Source: Anaerolineae bacterium
GTDB taxonomy: Bacteria; Chloroflexota; Anaerolineae; Aggregatilineales; Phototrophicaceae
NCBI GenBank assembly: GCA_025454525.1
Contig: JALOOG010000010.1
Coordinates: 1 to 62,980 of the forward strand
Direction of reading: 5' to 3'
Length of the DNA stretch: 62,980 nucleotides
Position 1 is the first letter of the stretch; each line of letters begins with the position of its first letter. The notes beneath the pieces were generated by a model. That model was given only the letters and a program-made list of their open reading frames with translations, was not told the DNA's origin and ran no database searches. Of this stretch, positions 53,793 through 62,980 are shown piece by piece. Position numbers and translations under genes: made by a program.

Positions 53793-55298
53793 ATGGCGGA
53801 AATCTCCAAGAATATTTATGAATCCCTTTTGAAACAAATCGAAGGTTATTCACCAACGATCGAGTCGGTGGAAGTCGGTTATGTGGAAGAAGTGGGTGAC
53901 GGTATCGCACGCGCCAATGGTCTCGAAAACATTCGTTTTAGTGAATTGGTGCGCTTTCAAAATGGTACGATCGGCATGGCGTTTAACCTTGAATCGGATA
54001 ACGTCGGGATCATCATCATGGGTAATTACGACAACATCCAAGAAGGTGATGAAGTACGTCCGTTGGGCCGTATCGCTTCCGTTCCGGTGGGCATGAGTTT
54101 AGTTGGCCGCGTGGTGGATGCACTAGGGACTCCGATCGACGGCAAAGGCCCGATCGTTTCCACAGAATACTACAACGTTGAACGGATCGCCCCCGGCGTG
54201 ATGGAACGTCGTAACGTGGATCGTCCGGTGCAAACCGGAATTATGGCCATCGACTCGATGATCCCGATCGGGCGTGGTCAACGTGAGTTGATCATCGGTG
54301 ATCGCCAAGTGGGTAAAACCGCGATCGCGATCGATACGATCATCAACCAAAAAGGCCAAGGTATGTATTGTATCTACGTGGCCATCGGCAAACGCCGCGG
54401 CGAAGTAGCGCGGTTAGTGGCGACCTTAGAAGAAAATGGCGCGATGGAATATACTACCGTGGTCGTTGCGTCTGCATCAGATGCCGCCTCGCTCCAATAC
54501 ATCGCCCCCTATTCGGGTTGCGCGATTGGCGAATGGTTCATGGAAAACGGTAAAGATGCGTTGGTGGTGTATGATGATCTTTCTAAACACGCTTGGGCCT
54601 ATCGTCAAGTTTCCTTGCTGATGCGCCGTCCGCCCGGCCGTGAAGCGTATCCGGGGGATGTGTTTTATCTCCACAGCCGCTTATTGGAACGTGCGGCACA
54701 ATTGAGCAATGAACGCGGCGGTGGTAGCTTGACCGCGCTCCCGATCATCGAAACCTTACTCGGTGACGTGTCTGCATTTGTGCCTACCAACGTGATCTCG
54801 ATCACCGATGGTCAGATCTATTTGGAAGCGGAGTTGTTCTATTCCGGTCAACGTCCGGCGTTGAACATTGGTATCAGCGTGAGTCGCGTCGGTGGTGACG
54901 CACAAACCAATGTGATGAAGCGGATCGCGGGCGGTTTGCGGATTGACCTCGCGCAATTCCGTTCATTGGCGGCCTTCGCACAATTCGGATCAGACCTTGA
55001 CCCCGCTACGCAACGTCAATTGGATCGCGGTTTGCGTTTGATGGAACTGCTTAAACAAGGTCAATATCAACCGATGAAATTGAGCGATCAAATCGCCTTG
55101 ATCTTCGCGGGTACCGGCGGTCATGCGGACAAGATTCCGGCGGATCGCGTGAAAGAGTGGCAAGAATCCTACTTGCGTTACTTTAATAGCCAATACGCGG
55201 CGTTAGCGGAAAACATCGCGACCAACAAGAAGATGACCGATGACGTTCGCGCAGGTTTGACCGAAGCGGTCACAACCTTCAATCAAAACTGGAGCTAA
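53793..55298 (+). CDS. atpA: ATP synthase F1 subunit alpha
   Basis: This is the non-catalytic nucleotide-binding subunit of F1. The 501 residues have the P-loop [71 protein letters not shown] and the catalytic-site arginine region GISVSRVGG. The ATG at 53793 ([10 protein letters not shown]) follows GAGGAG. It is the first gene of a four-gene F1 operon. No delta (atpH) or Fo genes precede it. Confidence 0.97.
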   Translation: MAEISKNIYESLLKQIEGYSPTIESVEVGYVEEVGDGIARANGLENIRFSELVRFQNGTIGMAFNLESDNVGIIIMGNYDNIQEGDEVRPLGRIASVPVGMSLVGRVVDALGTPIDGKGPIVSTEYYNVERIAPGVMERRNVDRPVQTGIMAIDSMIPIGRGQRELIIGDRQVGKTAIAIDTIINQKGQGMYCIYVAIGKRRGEVARLVATLEENGAMEYTTVVVASASDAASLQYIAPYSGCAIGEWFMENGKDALVVYDDLSKHAWAYRQVSLLMRRPPGREAYPGDVFYLHSRLLERAAQLSNERGGGSLTALPIIETLLGDVSAFVPTNVISITDGQIYLEAELFYSGQRPALNIGISVSRVGGDAQTNVMKRIAGGLRIDLAQFRSLAAFAQFGSDLDPATQRQLDRGLRLMELLKQGQYQPMKLSDQIALIFAGTGGHADKIPADRVKEWQESYLRYFNSQYAALAENIATNKKMTDDVRAGLTEAVTTFNQNWS

Positions 55299-55301
55299 GC
55301 G

Positions 55302-56291
55302 ATGCCAAGCGCACGCGATATTAAAAAGCGCATTCGTAGCGTTAAAAATATCGGACAGATCACCCGCGCACTAGAGGCGGTTTCGGCCTCGCGCGTTCGC
55401 AAAGCGCAGGCGCGTGTCCTTGCCAGCCGTGCGTATGCTCAAAAAGCGTGGGAGATCTTGTTAAATGTGCAAAGCACCGGGCAAGCGGGTGTGCCTATGC
55501 ACCCGCTTTTGACCCAACGCCAAGACATTAAGCGCGTGATGGTGGTGTTGATCACCTCTGAACGCGGTTTGGCGGGCGCGTTTAACTCTAACATCATTCG
55601 GGTGGCGCAACGCTTTGCACAACGTATCGGAAAACCAGTTGATTTTGTAACGATCGGCCGTAAGGGACGCGACTCGATGATCCGCGCCCGCGCCAACGTG
55701 GTTGCGGAATTTAAGCTTTCGGCTGAACCGACGATCGCGGATCTCACCCCGGTCTCACGGCTTGCGATTGATGAATTTTTAAGCGGTCGCGTGGATGATG
55801 TGTTTATCGCTTACACCGATTTTATCAACACGATCACCCAACGTCCGGTAGTGCAAGGTTGGCTACCGTTGATCCCACATGACATCGGCGACTTGATCGG
55901 CGGTCAATATATCAAAGAAATCCCGGCCGTTGCTTCTGGACGTTCCGATTATGAATTTGAGCCGAACCCGATCGCCATTTTAGATGAGATCGTGCCACGC
56001 TTTACCGAATTACAACTTTATCAGGCCGTGCTAGAAAGCCTTGCTAGTGAACACTCTGCCCGGATGGTGGCGATGCGAAATGCGTCGGATAATGCGACAC
56101 AATTCGCCGCGGATCTGACTTTGGTCTACAACAAAGCGCGCCAATCGGCGATCACCAGTGAGATTCTCGATATTGTCGGCGGCGCGGAGGCCTTACAAGG
56201 GGCGATCGACAAAAGTGCTGCGATCGTCGCTAAAGAACTGGCGAACGCTCAACGTTACCATGCCCGTACCGCTCAAAATAGCATGATTTAA
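55302..56291 (+). CDS. atpG: ATP synthase F1 subunit gamma
   Basis: This is the rotary stalk subunit. The 329 residues begin MPSARDIKKRIRSVKNIGQI and end with the conserved helix ARMVAMRNASDNA and ITSEILDIVGGAEAL. It is about 40 residues longer than E. coli gamma, with extra length in the central domain and a C-terminal extension (AIVAKELANAQRYHARTAQ). GGAG precedes the ATG. It starts 3 bp after atpA. Confidence 0.95.
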   Translation: MPSARDIKKRIRSVKNIGQITRALEAVSASRVRKAQARVLASRAYAQKAWEILLNVQSTGQAGVPMHPLLTQRQDIKRVMVVLITSERGLAGAFNSNIIRVAQRFAQRIGKPVDFVTIGRKGRDSMIRARANVVAEFKLSAEPTIADLTPVSRLAIDEFLSGRVDDVFIAYTDFINTITQRPVVQGWLPLIPHDIGDLIGGQYIKEIPAVASGRSDYEFEPNPIAILDEIVPRFTELQLYQAVLESLASEHSARMVAMRNASDNATQFAADLTLVYNKARQSAITSEILDIVGGAEALQGAIDKSAAIVAKELANAQRYHARTAQNSMI

Positions 56292-56306
56292 TCTTGAGGA
56301 GACTAA

Positions 56307-57719
<1,413 letters not shown>

Positions 57720-57724
57720 TCAAC

Positions 57725-58177
57725 ATGGCGGATTCTATTCATGTAGAGATCGTCTCGAAAGAGCGTCTTGTGTTTGAAGAACGCAACGCATCCCAAGTAC
57801 AGATTCCAGCCGCGGAAGGCGAAATGGGGATCTTGCCTAATCACGCCCCTACCCTCACTACGCTAGGTTTTGGTGAATTGGTCGTGCGTAAAGGCAACGC
57901 CGAAGAGCGTTTTGTGATCTATGGTGGCGTGGTAGATGTGCGCCCCGGTAAGGTGGTCGTGTTAGCAGAATTAGCCGAGTCCTCGTTTGACATCGATCTA
58001 GAAGCGATTGAGAGCGCGCGTGCTTCTGCTCAACAAAATATGAGCAAAGGCCTACCGCCCGAACAAAACCGTGAAGCGACTTTAGCATTACGCCGGGCCG
58101 AATTGGCCTTACGGGTGACTCAAAAAGTCCGTCAACGCGGTAGCATCCTACGGATCATTGATCAAGAAGAAGAATAA
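57725..58177 (+). CDS. atpC: ATP synthase F1 subunit epsilon
   Basis: The regulatory central-stalk subunit has 150 residues: an N-terminal beta sandwich (IHVEIVSKERLVFEE, GEMGILPNHAPTLTTL) and a C-terminal helical hairpin (AIESARASAQQN, ALRRAELALRVTQKVRQR). It starts 5 bp after atpD and is followed by a strong terminator. Confidence 0.93.
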   Translation: MADSIHVEIVSKERLVFEERNASQVQIPAAEGEMGILPNHAPTLTTLGFGELVVRKGNAEERFVIYGGVVDVRPGKVVVLAELAESSFDIDLEAIESARASAQQNMSKGLPPEQNREATLALRRAELALRVTQKVRQRGSILRIIDQEEE

Positions 58178-58202
58178 GCGTTATTCAGCTTCAGTTGTCG
58201 CA

Positions 58203-58241
58203 CGCCCGGATCGCTCCAGTCGCATCCGGGCGTTGCTTTTT
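58203..58241 (+). terminator. rho-independent terminator of the atp operon
   Basis: CGCCCGGAT and ATCCGGGCG form a 9-bp perfect GC-rich stem with a 12-nt loop, followed by TTGCTTTTT. Confidence 0.9.
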
Positions 58242-58261
58242 AAAATGACTATGTGTAAATT
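58233..58261 (+). promoter_or_regulatory. candidate mreB promoter overlapping the atp terminator
   Basis: TTGCTT (58233-58238), a 17-bp spacer and TAAATT (58256-58261) lie 36 bp before the mreB TTG. Both boxes are imperfect. Confidence 0.35.
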
Positions 58262-58296
58262 ATCCAATACATTCAACCAACGATAGGGAAAACACC

Positions 58297-59313
58297 TTGT
58301 TCGGAAAACGACTCGGTATCGACCTCGGCACCGTAAACGTATTGATCTGGGATAACGGGCAAATTGTCCTTCAAGAGCCGTCAATTGTGGCTTTATCCGC
58401 GCAAGAGGATACCCGCGGGGAAGTGGAGATCTTAGAGATCGGACAACCGGCCCGTGAGATGTTAGGTAAAGTGGATAGTGAGGACATCCAGATCGTGCGC
58501 CCGTTGCAAAATGGGGTGATCGCCGATTATGAAGTCACCGAAGCGATGTTGAGTTATTACATCAATAAAGTCACCGGACGCTTACGCCTGTTCAAACCGA
58601 CGATCATGATCTCTGTGCCATATGGTGTTACCAGTGTGGAGCGGCGAGCTGTAAAAGAGGCCGCCCTACACGCCGGAGCGCGGGAGGCCTTTATGATTTG
58701 GGAGCCTTTGGCTGCGGCGATCGGCGCGGGTCTACCGATCGGCACACCGGCCGGAGATATGGTGATCAATATGGGGGGTGGGATCACCGAAGCGGCGATC
58801 TTGAGCATGAATAACATCGTGCGCGCTGAAAGCGGTCGTGTCGGTGGGTTAAAATTAGATGATGCGATCATCAGCTACGTCCGACGTAAATATAACTTGA
58901 GCATTGGTCAACCGACAGCGGAATCGATCAAGATTCAGGTAGGTGCGGCGGTCAACTTGCCTCAAGACCTCACTATGGACATCCAAGGGCGCGATAACGT
59001 GAGCGGTCTGCCACGGACGGTTACTGTAACGACGGGTGAAGTCGTGGAGGCGTTATCCGATCCATTGGGACAAATCGCGCAAGTGGCTAAAAACGTTTTA
59101 AGCAACACACCGCCGGAATTAGCCTCTGACATCATCGATCGCGGGATCGTATTGACGGGAGGGGGCGCATTATTGCGCGGGATCGATCAATACTTGACAA
59201 AAGAAACGGGTGTTCCGGTCTATCGTGCTGAAAATCCGATGATCACGGTGGCGAGTGGCGCGGGTCGTGCTTTAGAAGATCCGGCACTGTTTAACCGTGT
59301 GGCCCAAAACTAA
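58297..59313 (+). CDS. mreB: MreB-like actin-family cell-shape protein
   Basis: The 338-residue bacterial actin has the phosphate-1 loop GIDLGTVNVLIW, the GVTSVERRAV region, EPLAAAIGAGLPI and the adenosine motif VLTGGGALLRGID. The phosphate-2 loop reads INMGGGITEAA instead of the usual DIGGGTTE-x-A, so the conserved Asp is Asn. The TTG start has AGGGA upstream. mreC and mreD do not follow and the gene is alone, so it may be a divergent paralogue. Confidence 0.88.
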   Translation: MFGKRLGIDLGTVNVLIWDNGQIVLQEPSIVALSAQEDTRGEVEILEIGQPAREMLGKVDSEDIQIVRPLQNGVIADYEVTEAMLSYYINKVTGRLRLFKPTIMISVPYGVTSVERRAVKEAALHAGAREAFMIWEPLAAAIGAGLPIGTPAGDMVINMGGGITEAAILSMNNIVRAESGRVGGLKLDDAIISYVRRKYNLSIGQPTAESIKIQVGAAVNLPQDLTMDIQGRDNVSGLPRTVTVTTGEVVEALSDPLGQIAQVAKNVLSNTPPELASDIIDRGIVLTGGGALLRGIDQYLTKETGVPVYRAENPMITVASGAGRALEDPALFNRVAQN

Positions 59314-59315
59314 GG

Positions 59316-59339
59316 AGGCATAGCGACAAGCTACGCCTC
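59316..59339 (+). terminator. hairpin after mreB
   Basis: GAGGCATAGC pairs with GCTACGCCTC apart from one mismatch, with a short loop. There is no long T run, so it may be a weak terminator in the 38-bp convergent gap with rex. Confidence 0.5.
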
Positions 59340-59351
59340 TGATAGTCTCTC

Positions 59352-59981
59352 TCAGGGGAGATAATAGGTCATACGTTGCAGATGCACCACTGGATCGATA
59401 TACTGCACCCGAACATCTGACGGCACATTGAGATTAATCGGGGCATAGTTTAAAATCCCCTTGACTCCCGCATCTACCAGTTGATCGGCCACTTGTTGAG
59501 CATATTCGGCCGGTACGGCGATCATGCCTAACTTGATATTACGCGCTTGGATCGTTGTTTTCAAATCATCTACAGATAACACCGTAAATTGACCGATCTT
59601 TTGTCCGACGCGCTTTGGTGACGCATCAAACACGCAGGCGATATGAAAACCGCGATCCGCAAAGCCTTTGTAGTGTGCGATAGCCGTACCCAGATCTCCC
59701 GCGCCGACCAAAGCGACTTCCCACTCTTGGTCGACTCGCAACACCTCGCGGAGTTTATCTTGCAGATACGAGATCTGATACCCTGTGCCTTGTTTTCCAA
59801 ACCCGCCAAAGTGGGATAAATCCTTGCGAATTTGTGCCGAACTGATGCCTAACCGTTGCCCTAGTTCATGTGACGAAGTAATATCGCGGCCTTCTTGGGC
59901 CAAACGATTTAATGCACGTAGGTAAATCGGTAAACGTCCAATAACAATATCCGGGATGTTATCCGTTGGATTAGACGACAT
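59352..59981 (-). CDS. rex: redox-sensing transcriptional repressor Rex
   Basis: Rex binds NADH/NAD+ and releases DNA when NADH rises, controlling fermentative and respiratory genes. The 209-residue protein has the winged helix (SSHELGQRLGISSAQIRKDL, SHFGGFGKQGTGY) and the Rossmann domain (VALVGAGDLGTAIAHYKGF, MIAVPAEYAQQVAD, GILNYAPINL). The ATG at 59981 has GGAG upstream; the ORF open to 60107 would run through the likely operator. A Rex-box-like site lies 37 bp upstream. Confidence 0.94.
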   Translation of the reverse strand: MSSNPTDNIPDIVIGRLPIYLRALNRLAQEGRDITSSHELGQRLGISSAQIRKDLSHFGGFGKQGTGYQISYLQDKLREVLRVDQEWEVALVGAGDLGTAIAHYKGFADRGFHIACVFDASPKRVGQKIGQFTVLSVDDLKTTIQARNIKLGMIAVPAEYAQQVADQLVDAGVKGILNYAPINLNVPSDVRVQYIDPVVHLQRMTYYLP

Positions 59982-60017
59982 AAAGATAACTCTCCGTGGT
60001 GGGTTAGTCTGCTGAGA

Positions 60018-60035
60018 TTGTGAAATTCTTCTACA
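60018..60035 (-). promoter_or_regulatory. probable Rex operator (autoregulation)
   Basis: The plus strand reads TTGTGAAATTCTTCTACA, close to the Rex consensus TTGTGAAAnnTTTCACAA, with the first half perfect. It lies just after the expected transcript start of rex. Confidence 0.65.
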
Positions 60036-60045
60036 TTCATCGTTT

Positions 60046-60051
60046 ATTATA
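60046..60051 (-). promoter_or_regulatory. -10 box of rex
   Basis: A perfect TATAAT on the minus strand lies 65 bp before the rex ATG. The -35 region is poor. The start would be near 60039, so the Rex operator would act as a roadblock. Confidence 0.5.
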
Positions 60052-60105
60052 CATTGACTACGGTCAGATACCAGATGAATATCTCTTGGTTCACGGTAAG
60101 AAATC

Positions 60106-60132
60106 AAAAACGCCCGTGTTTTGGGCGTTTTT
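60106..60132. terminator. bidirectional terminator between gyrB and rex
   Basis: AAAAACGCCC and GGGCGTTTTT form a perfect 10-bp stem with a 7-nt loop. The A and T ends give a U tract on either strand. It should end gyrB on the minus strand. Confidence 0.85.
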
Positions 60133-60155
60133 GACGGGCAAAACCCAGTAATGGA

Positions 60156-62141
60156 CTAAATATCTAAGTTGCGAACGCGCCGCGCATGGGTTTGAATAAA
60201 CCGGCGGCGGGGCGGCACATGCGATCCCATCAGCATATCAAACACCCGATCCGCTTCGGCCGCATCTTCCACAGTCACCTGTAACAAGGTGCGACGGGCT
60301 GGATCCATGGTGGTTTCCCACAATTGATCTGGGTTCATCTCACCTAACCCTTTATAGCGCTGCACGTTGACCCGATCTGGGTTATTGTAGCGCTCTAAGG
60401 CCTTGTTTAAGATCTCGGTTTGATAGATTCCCGGTTCATTGTAGATGTATTCAATGTTTTTACCGTCCTTCAAGCGGAACAACGGTGGTTGCGCGATATA
60501 CAGATGTCCTGATTGGATCATGGGTAGCATTTGACGGAAGAACAAAGTCAATAGCAAGGTGCGAATATGCGCCCCGTCATAATCCGCGTCAGTCATGATG
60601 ATCACACGCTCATATCGAATCCGGCTCACATCAAAATCTTCGCCGATCCCCGTCCCCAATGCCGAGATCAGCGCTTTGATCTCATTATTGTCTAGGATCT
60701 TATCGAGGCGTGCGCGTTCGGTGTTGAGGATCTTCCCACGTAAGGGCAAGATCGCTTGAAAATGGCGATCTCGGCCTTGTTTCGCGCTACCACCCGCTGA
60801 GTCCCCTTCCACGATGTAGATTTCTGATCCCGCACCATGTTTTGAGCAATCGGCTAACTTGCCTGGTAGTGTGGAACTGTCTAACAGACTGGGGCCACTC
60901 CGCACCAGATCGCGGGCTTTTTTCGCGGCCTCACGGGCGCGGCGACTGGTCATACACTTATCGACGATCTTACGTGCCTCGCGTGGGTTCAATTCCAAAA
61001 ATTCATAGAATGCTTCGGAAACCACTTGAGACACCACCCCTTGAATTTCTGGATTTAGGAGCTTCACTTTGGTTTGGCTCTCAAATTGCGGATTCGGTAG
61101 CTTAACGCTGATAATCGTCGTCAGGCCTTCCATTGTATCGCTACCAGAGAAATTCGTGTCTTTTTCCTTCAATAAACCCGCTTTACGGGCATACCGATTG
61201 ACCACACTGGTTACAGCTGCCCGTAACCCTGTGAGATGCGATCCCCCGTCTGGGGTACTGATGGTGTTGGCAAACGCTAATTCGGTCACGTTGGCGGTAT
61301 CGGTGTATTGGAATGCGACTTCTACACCGACATAGTAACTCGTTTTGCCGTCGGCGTTGATCTCGGTTTCTTTATCGGCATAAACGGGTTCGTGCAAGGC
61401 ATCGCGATTGCGATTCAGATAACGCACAAACGACCGCAAGCCACCTTCAAAGTAATAGGTGATCTCTTTCGGTAATGGTTTCACCCGTTCATCGCGTAAG
61501 GTCAAGGTGACTTTGCGAGTCACAAACGCCATTTCGCGGAAACGTTGTGCCAAGACCGCATAACTAAATTCGTTCTGTTCCATCACCGTAAAATCAGGTT
61601 TGAAGGTTTGGATCGTCCCTGTGGATTCGTTTTCTTCCAAGGGGCGGATCGGCTCAACGGTGGTGATGGGGATGCCCCGCCGATAGACTTGTTTCCATAG
61701 TTGGCCATCACGTTTGATTTGGGCGACAAATTCTTCTGAGAGTGCATTTACCGCCGACACCCCCACACCATGCAGACCGCCGCTGACTTTATATGCGGCA
61801 TTGTCAAATTTACCCCCTGCCCCGATCTGGGTCATGACCACTTCCAGCGTAGGAATCCCCTTTTCGGGATGAATCCCAACCGGAATGCCCGCGCCGTTAT
61901 CCTCCACCGATACCCAATCGTCATCATGTAGCGTTACGATAATTTGATCGCAACGTCCCGCCAAAGCTTCGTCAATTGAGTTATCCACCACCTCGTAGAT
62001 CAAGTGATGAAGTGCGCGCACATCCGTACCGCCGACGTACATGCCCGGACGCTTACGAACGTGATCCATTGGATTAAGCGCTTGGATACTGGACTCATTG
62101 TATTCTTGTACCTGTGAGGTAGCGGTCTTTCTATCCGCCAT
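60156..62141 (-). CDS. gyrB: DNA gyrase subunit B
   Basis: This is the ATPase and TOPRIM subunit of gyrase, which introduces negative supercoils. The 661 residues have the GHKL ATPase motifs ([39 protein letters not shown]), the [21 protein letters not shown] and [14 protein letters not shown], and a C-terminal [19 protein letters not shown]. The length fits GyrB without the extra domain of proteobacteria. The ATG has AAGGAG 5 nt upstream. A consensus-like promoter lies above it. Confidence 0.97.
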   Translation of the reverse strand: MADRKTATSQVQEYNESSIQALNPMDHVRKRPGMYVGGTDVRALHHLIYEVVDNSIDEALAGRCDQIIVTLHDDDWVSVEDNGAGIPVGIHPEKGIPTLEVVMTQIGAGGKFDNAAYKVSGGLHGVGVSAVNALSEEFVAQIKRDGQLWKQVYRRGIPITTVEPIRPLEENESTGTIQTFKPDFTVMEQNEFSYAVLAQRFREMAFVTRKVTLTLRDERVKPLPKEITYYFEGGLRSFVRYLNRNRDALHEPVYADKETEINADGKTSYYVGVEVAFQYTDTANVTELAFANTISTPDGGSHLTGLRAAVTSVVNRYARKAGLLKEKDTNFSGSDTMEGLTTIISVKLPNPQFESQTKVKLLNPEIQGVVSQVVSEAFYEFLELNPREARKIVDKCMTSRRAREAAKKARDLVRSGPSLLDSSTLPGKLADCSKHGAGSEIYIVEGDSAGGSAKQGRDRHFQAILPLRGKILNTERARLDKILDNNEIKALISALGTGIGEDFDVSRIRYERVIIMTDADYDGAHIRTLLLTLFFRQMLPMIQSGHLYIAQPPLFRLKDGKNIEYIYNEPGIYQTEILNKALERYNNPDRVNVQRYKGLGEMNPDQLWETTMDPARRTLLQVTVEDAAEADRVFDMLMGSHVPPRRRFIQTHARRVRNLDI

Positions 62142-62192
62142 TTTAACTCCTTCAATTGTCGGAATTTTCCCGCGATGATTGTCCCATTTTTA

Positions 62193-62209
62193 CGCCCAAA
62201 AAATGGGCG
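62193..62209 (-). other. small leader hairpin in the gyrB 5' UTR
   Basis: CGCCCA and TGGGCG enclose a 5-nt loop just after the predicted transcript start. It could stabilise the 5' end of the message. Confidence 0.45.
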
Positions 62210-62221
62210 GACTCTTCTTTA

Positions 62222-62250
62222 ATTATATACCACTCTGGAAAAGGTGACAA
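62222..62250 (-). promoter_or_regulatory. sigma-70-type promoter of gyrB
   Basis: On the minus strand TTGTCA (62245-62250), a 17-bp spacer and a perfect TATAAT (62222-62227) are visible. The expected start near 62215 gives a leader of about 74 nt. Confidence 0.85.
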
Positions 62251-62255
62251 TAGGG

Positions 62256-62980
62256 CTACTTTAGCCAATCGGCGGCGGCTTGAGCCAACCCGTCTAATGA
62301 CCCATATTTCACGGTGCATTCCGGTAAGGCCTCAATAAATTGTGTCCCGTAACTTTTATGCAAGATCCGGCTGTCAAATACACTTACAATACCGCGATCT
62401 TGTCGGGTACGGATTAAGCGCCCAAACCCTTGTCGAAACCGTAGGATCGCATCGGGCAGTGCATATTGATTAAATTGATCGTTATAGGTTTCGGAACGCG
62501 CCGCAAAGATCGGATCAGTTGGCACAGTAAACGGTAAACGAGTGATCACCAAGGCGCTTAATGACTCGCCGGGGATGTCCACGCCCTCCCAAAAGCTGCG
62601 CGTCCCCAACAACACCGCTTTATCGGTTGATTTAAAGCCATCCACTAAAGCTTGGCGGCTGCTCCCATCGCTTTGATCGTAAACGGTGATCCCACCTAAC
62701 GCTAAACGCGGGCCGATCGCTTGGGCGGTTTGTCGCAATTGCGAGTAACTGGTAAACAGCACCAGCACCCGCCCATTCAGGGCTGCGGCCAATTCAATAA
62801 TCCCGCGTTCAATGGCTTTTTGATAGCCATGTTTATCGGTGGGTTCGGGGATGTCGTTGGGAATATATAACAGCGTGGAGTCACGATAATTAAACGGTGA
62901 TCCGACCTCTAATGTCTCTACCCCTTCTGCATGTAAGCGATCGTGGATAAAACTAAAATTATCGGCTGAACGTAAGGTGG
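62256..62980 (-). CDS. DinG/XPD-like ATP-dependent helicase, C-terminal part (cut by window edge)
   Basis: The frame is open from the window edge for about 240 codons to its stop, so only the C-terminal helicase domain is seen. Upstream of the first start codon in the frame it reads GSPFNYRDSTLLYIPNDIP, as in DinG-type helicases. Motifs then follow: LVLFTSYSQLRQ, LLGTRSFWEGVDIPGESL, VITRLPFTVPTDP and the motif VI region FRQGFGRLIRTRQDRG. Family members are 5'-3' DNA helicases, often with an N-terminal exonuclease or iron-sulfur domain that cannot be checked here. Confidence 0.9.
   Translation of the reverse strand, partial: TLRSADNFSFIHDRLHAEGVETLEVGSPFNYRDSTLLYIPNDIPEPTDKHGYQKAIERGIIELAAALNGRVLVLFTSYSQLRQTAQAIGPRLALGGITVYDQSDGSSRQALVDGFKSTDKAVLLGTRSFWEGVDIPGESLSALVITRLPFTVPTDPIFAARSETYNDQFNQYALPDAILRFRQGFGRLIRTRQDRGIVSVFDSRILHKSYGTQFIEALPECTVKYGSLDGLAQAAADWLK

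Overview
Organism. The window looks like chromosomal DNA of a member of the Chloroflexota, most likely an Anaerolineae-type lineage. This is inferred from RpoC, which has a long coiled-coil insertion after its N-terminal zinc ribbon and stands apart from rpoB. It is also inferred from the MoaD-MoaE fusion, the CYTH-fused amidohydrolase, a class D/E-like sortase, and genes spread over both strands in short operons. Base composition is moderate. GATC, and within it the octamer GCGATCGC, is very common in coding DNA. There is no rRNA, no tRNA that I could recognise, no CRISPR array, no prophage and no transposase gene. The only mobile-looking DNA is two families of roughly 105-118 bp MITE-like repeats between genes.

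Layout. 1-460: repeat-rich gap. 459-9609 (minus): a TIR-transmembrane-FGE fusion; rpoC with two tandem near-consensus promoters; then a transcription unit ftsY, TrmH-family methyltransferase, prfB. 9883-13142 (plus): moaC and fused moaD-moaE, then fabF and rnc. 13144-15210 (minus): a membrane protein ending in an endonuclease/exonuclease/phosphatase fold. 15320-23367 (plus): purine salvage (deaminase-CYTH fusion, purine nucleoside phosphorylase), a membrane protein, a DUF2520 dehydrogenase with panB and panC, and an M3 oligopeptidase. 23504-32309 (plus): an eight-gene MacAB-type efflux operon with two adaptors, one ATPase, an embedded Fic protein, two permeases, an unknown protein and a GbsR/MarR regulator. 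32311-35106 (minus): ppk and a DtxR-type regulator. 35515-37224: a DEAD-box helicase behind a long, structured leader. 37241-45086: endonuclease III, a thioredoxin-reductase-like flavoprotein, CopA, a sortase with a membrane partner, a hydrolase, DUF427 and an M50-like protein. 45165-49259: two TIM barrels and two TolB-like propellers. 49351-52463: a sugar ABC importer without an ATPase gene. 52500-53321: proC. 53793-58177: F1-ATPase genes atpA-G-D-C, without the Fo and delta genes. 58297-62980: mreB, rex, gyrB and the 3' part of a DinG-like helicase.

How it fits together. Much of the window is core information processing (RpoC, RF2, FtsY, RNase III, DEAD helicase, gyrase) and core metabolism (Moco, pantothenate, proline, fatty acids, polyphosphate, ATP synthase). 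Redox and metal control appears in Rex with a likely self-operator, DtxR next to ppk, and CopA. The less ordinary parts are the deaminase-CYTH fusion, the Fic protein with a changed active-site motif inside an efflux operon, the TIR-FGE fusion, the folded leader RNA before the helicase, and the paired MITE-like elements.
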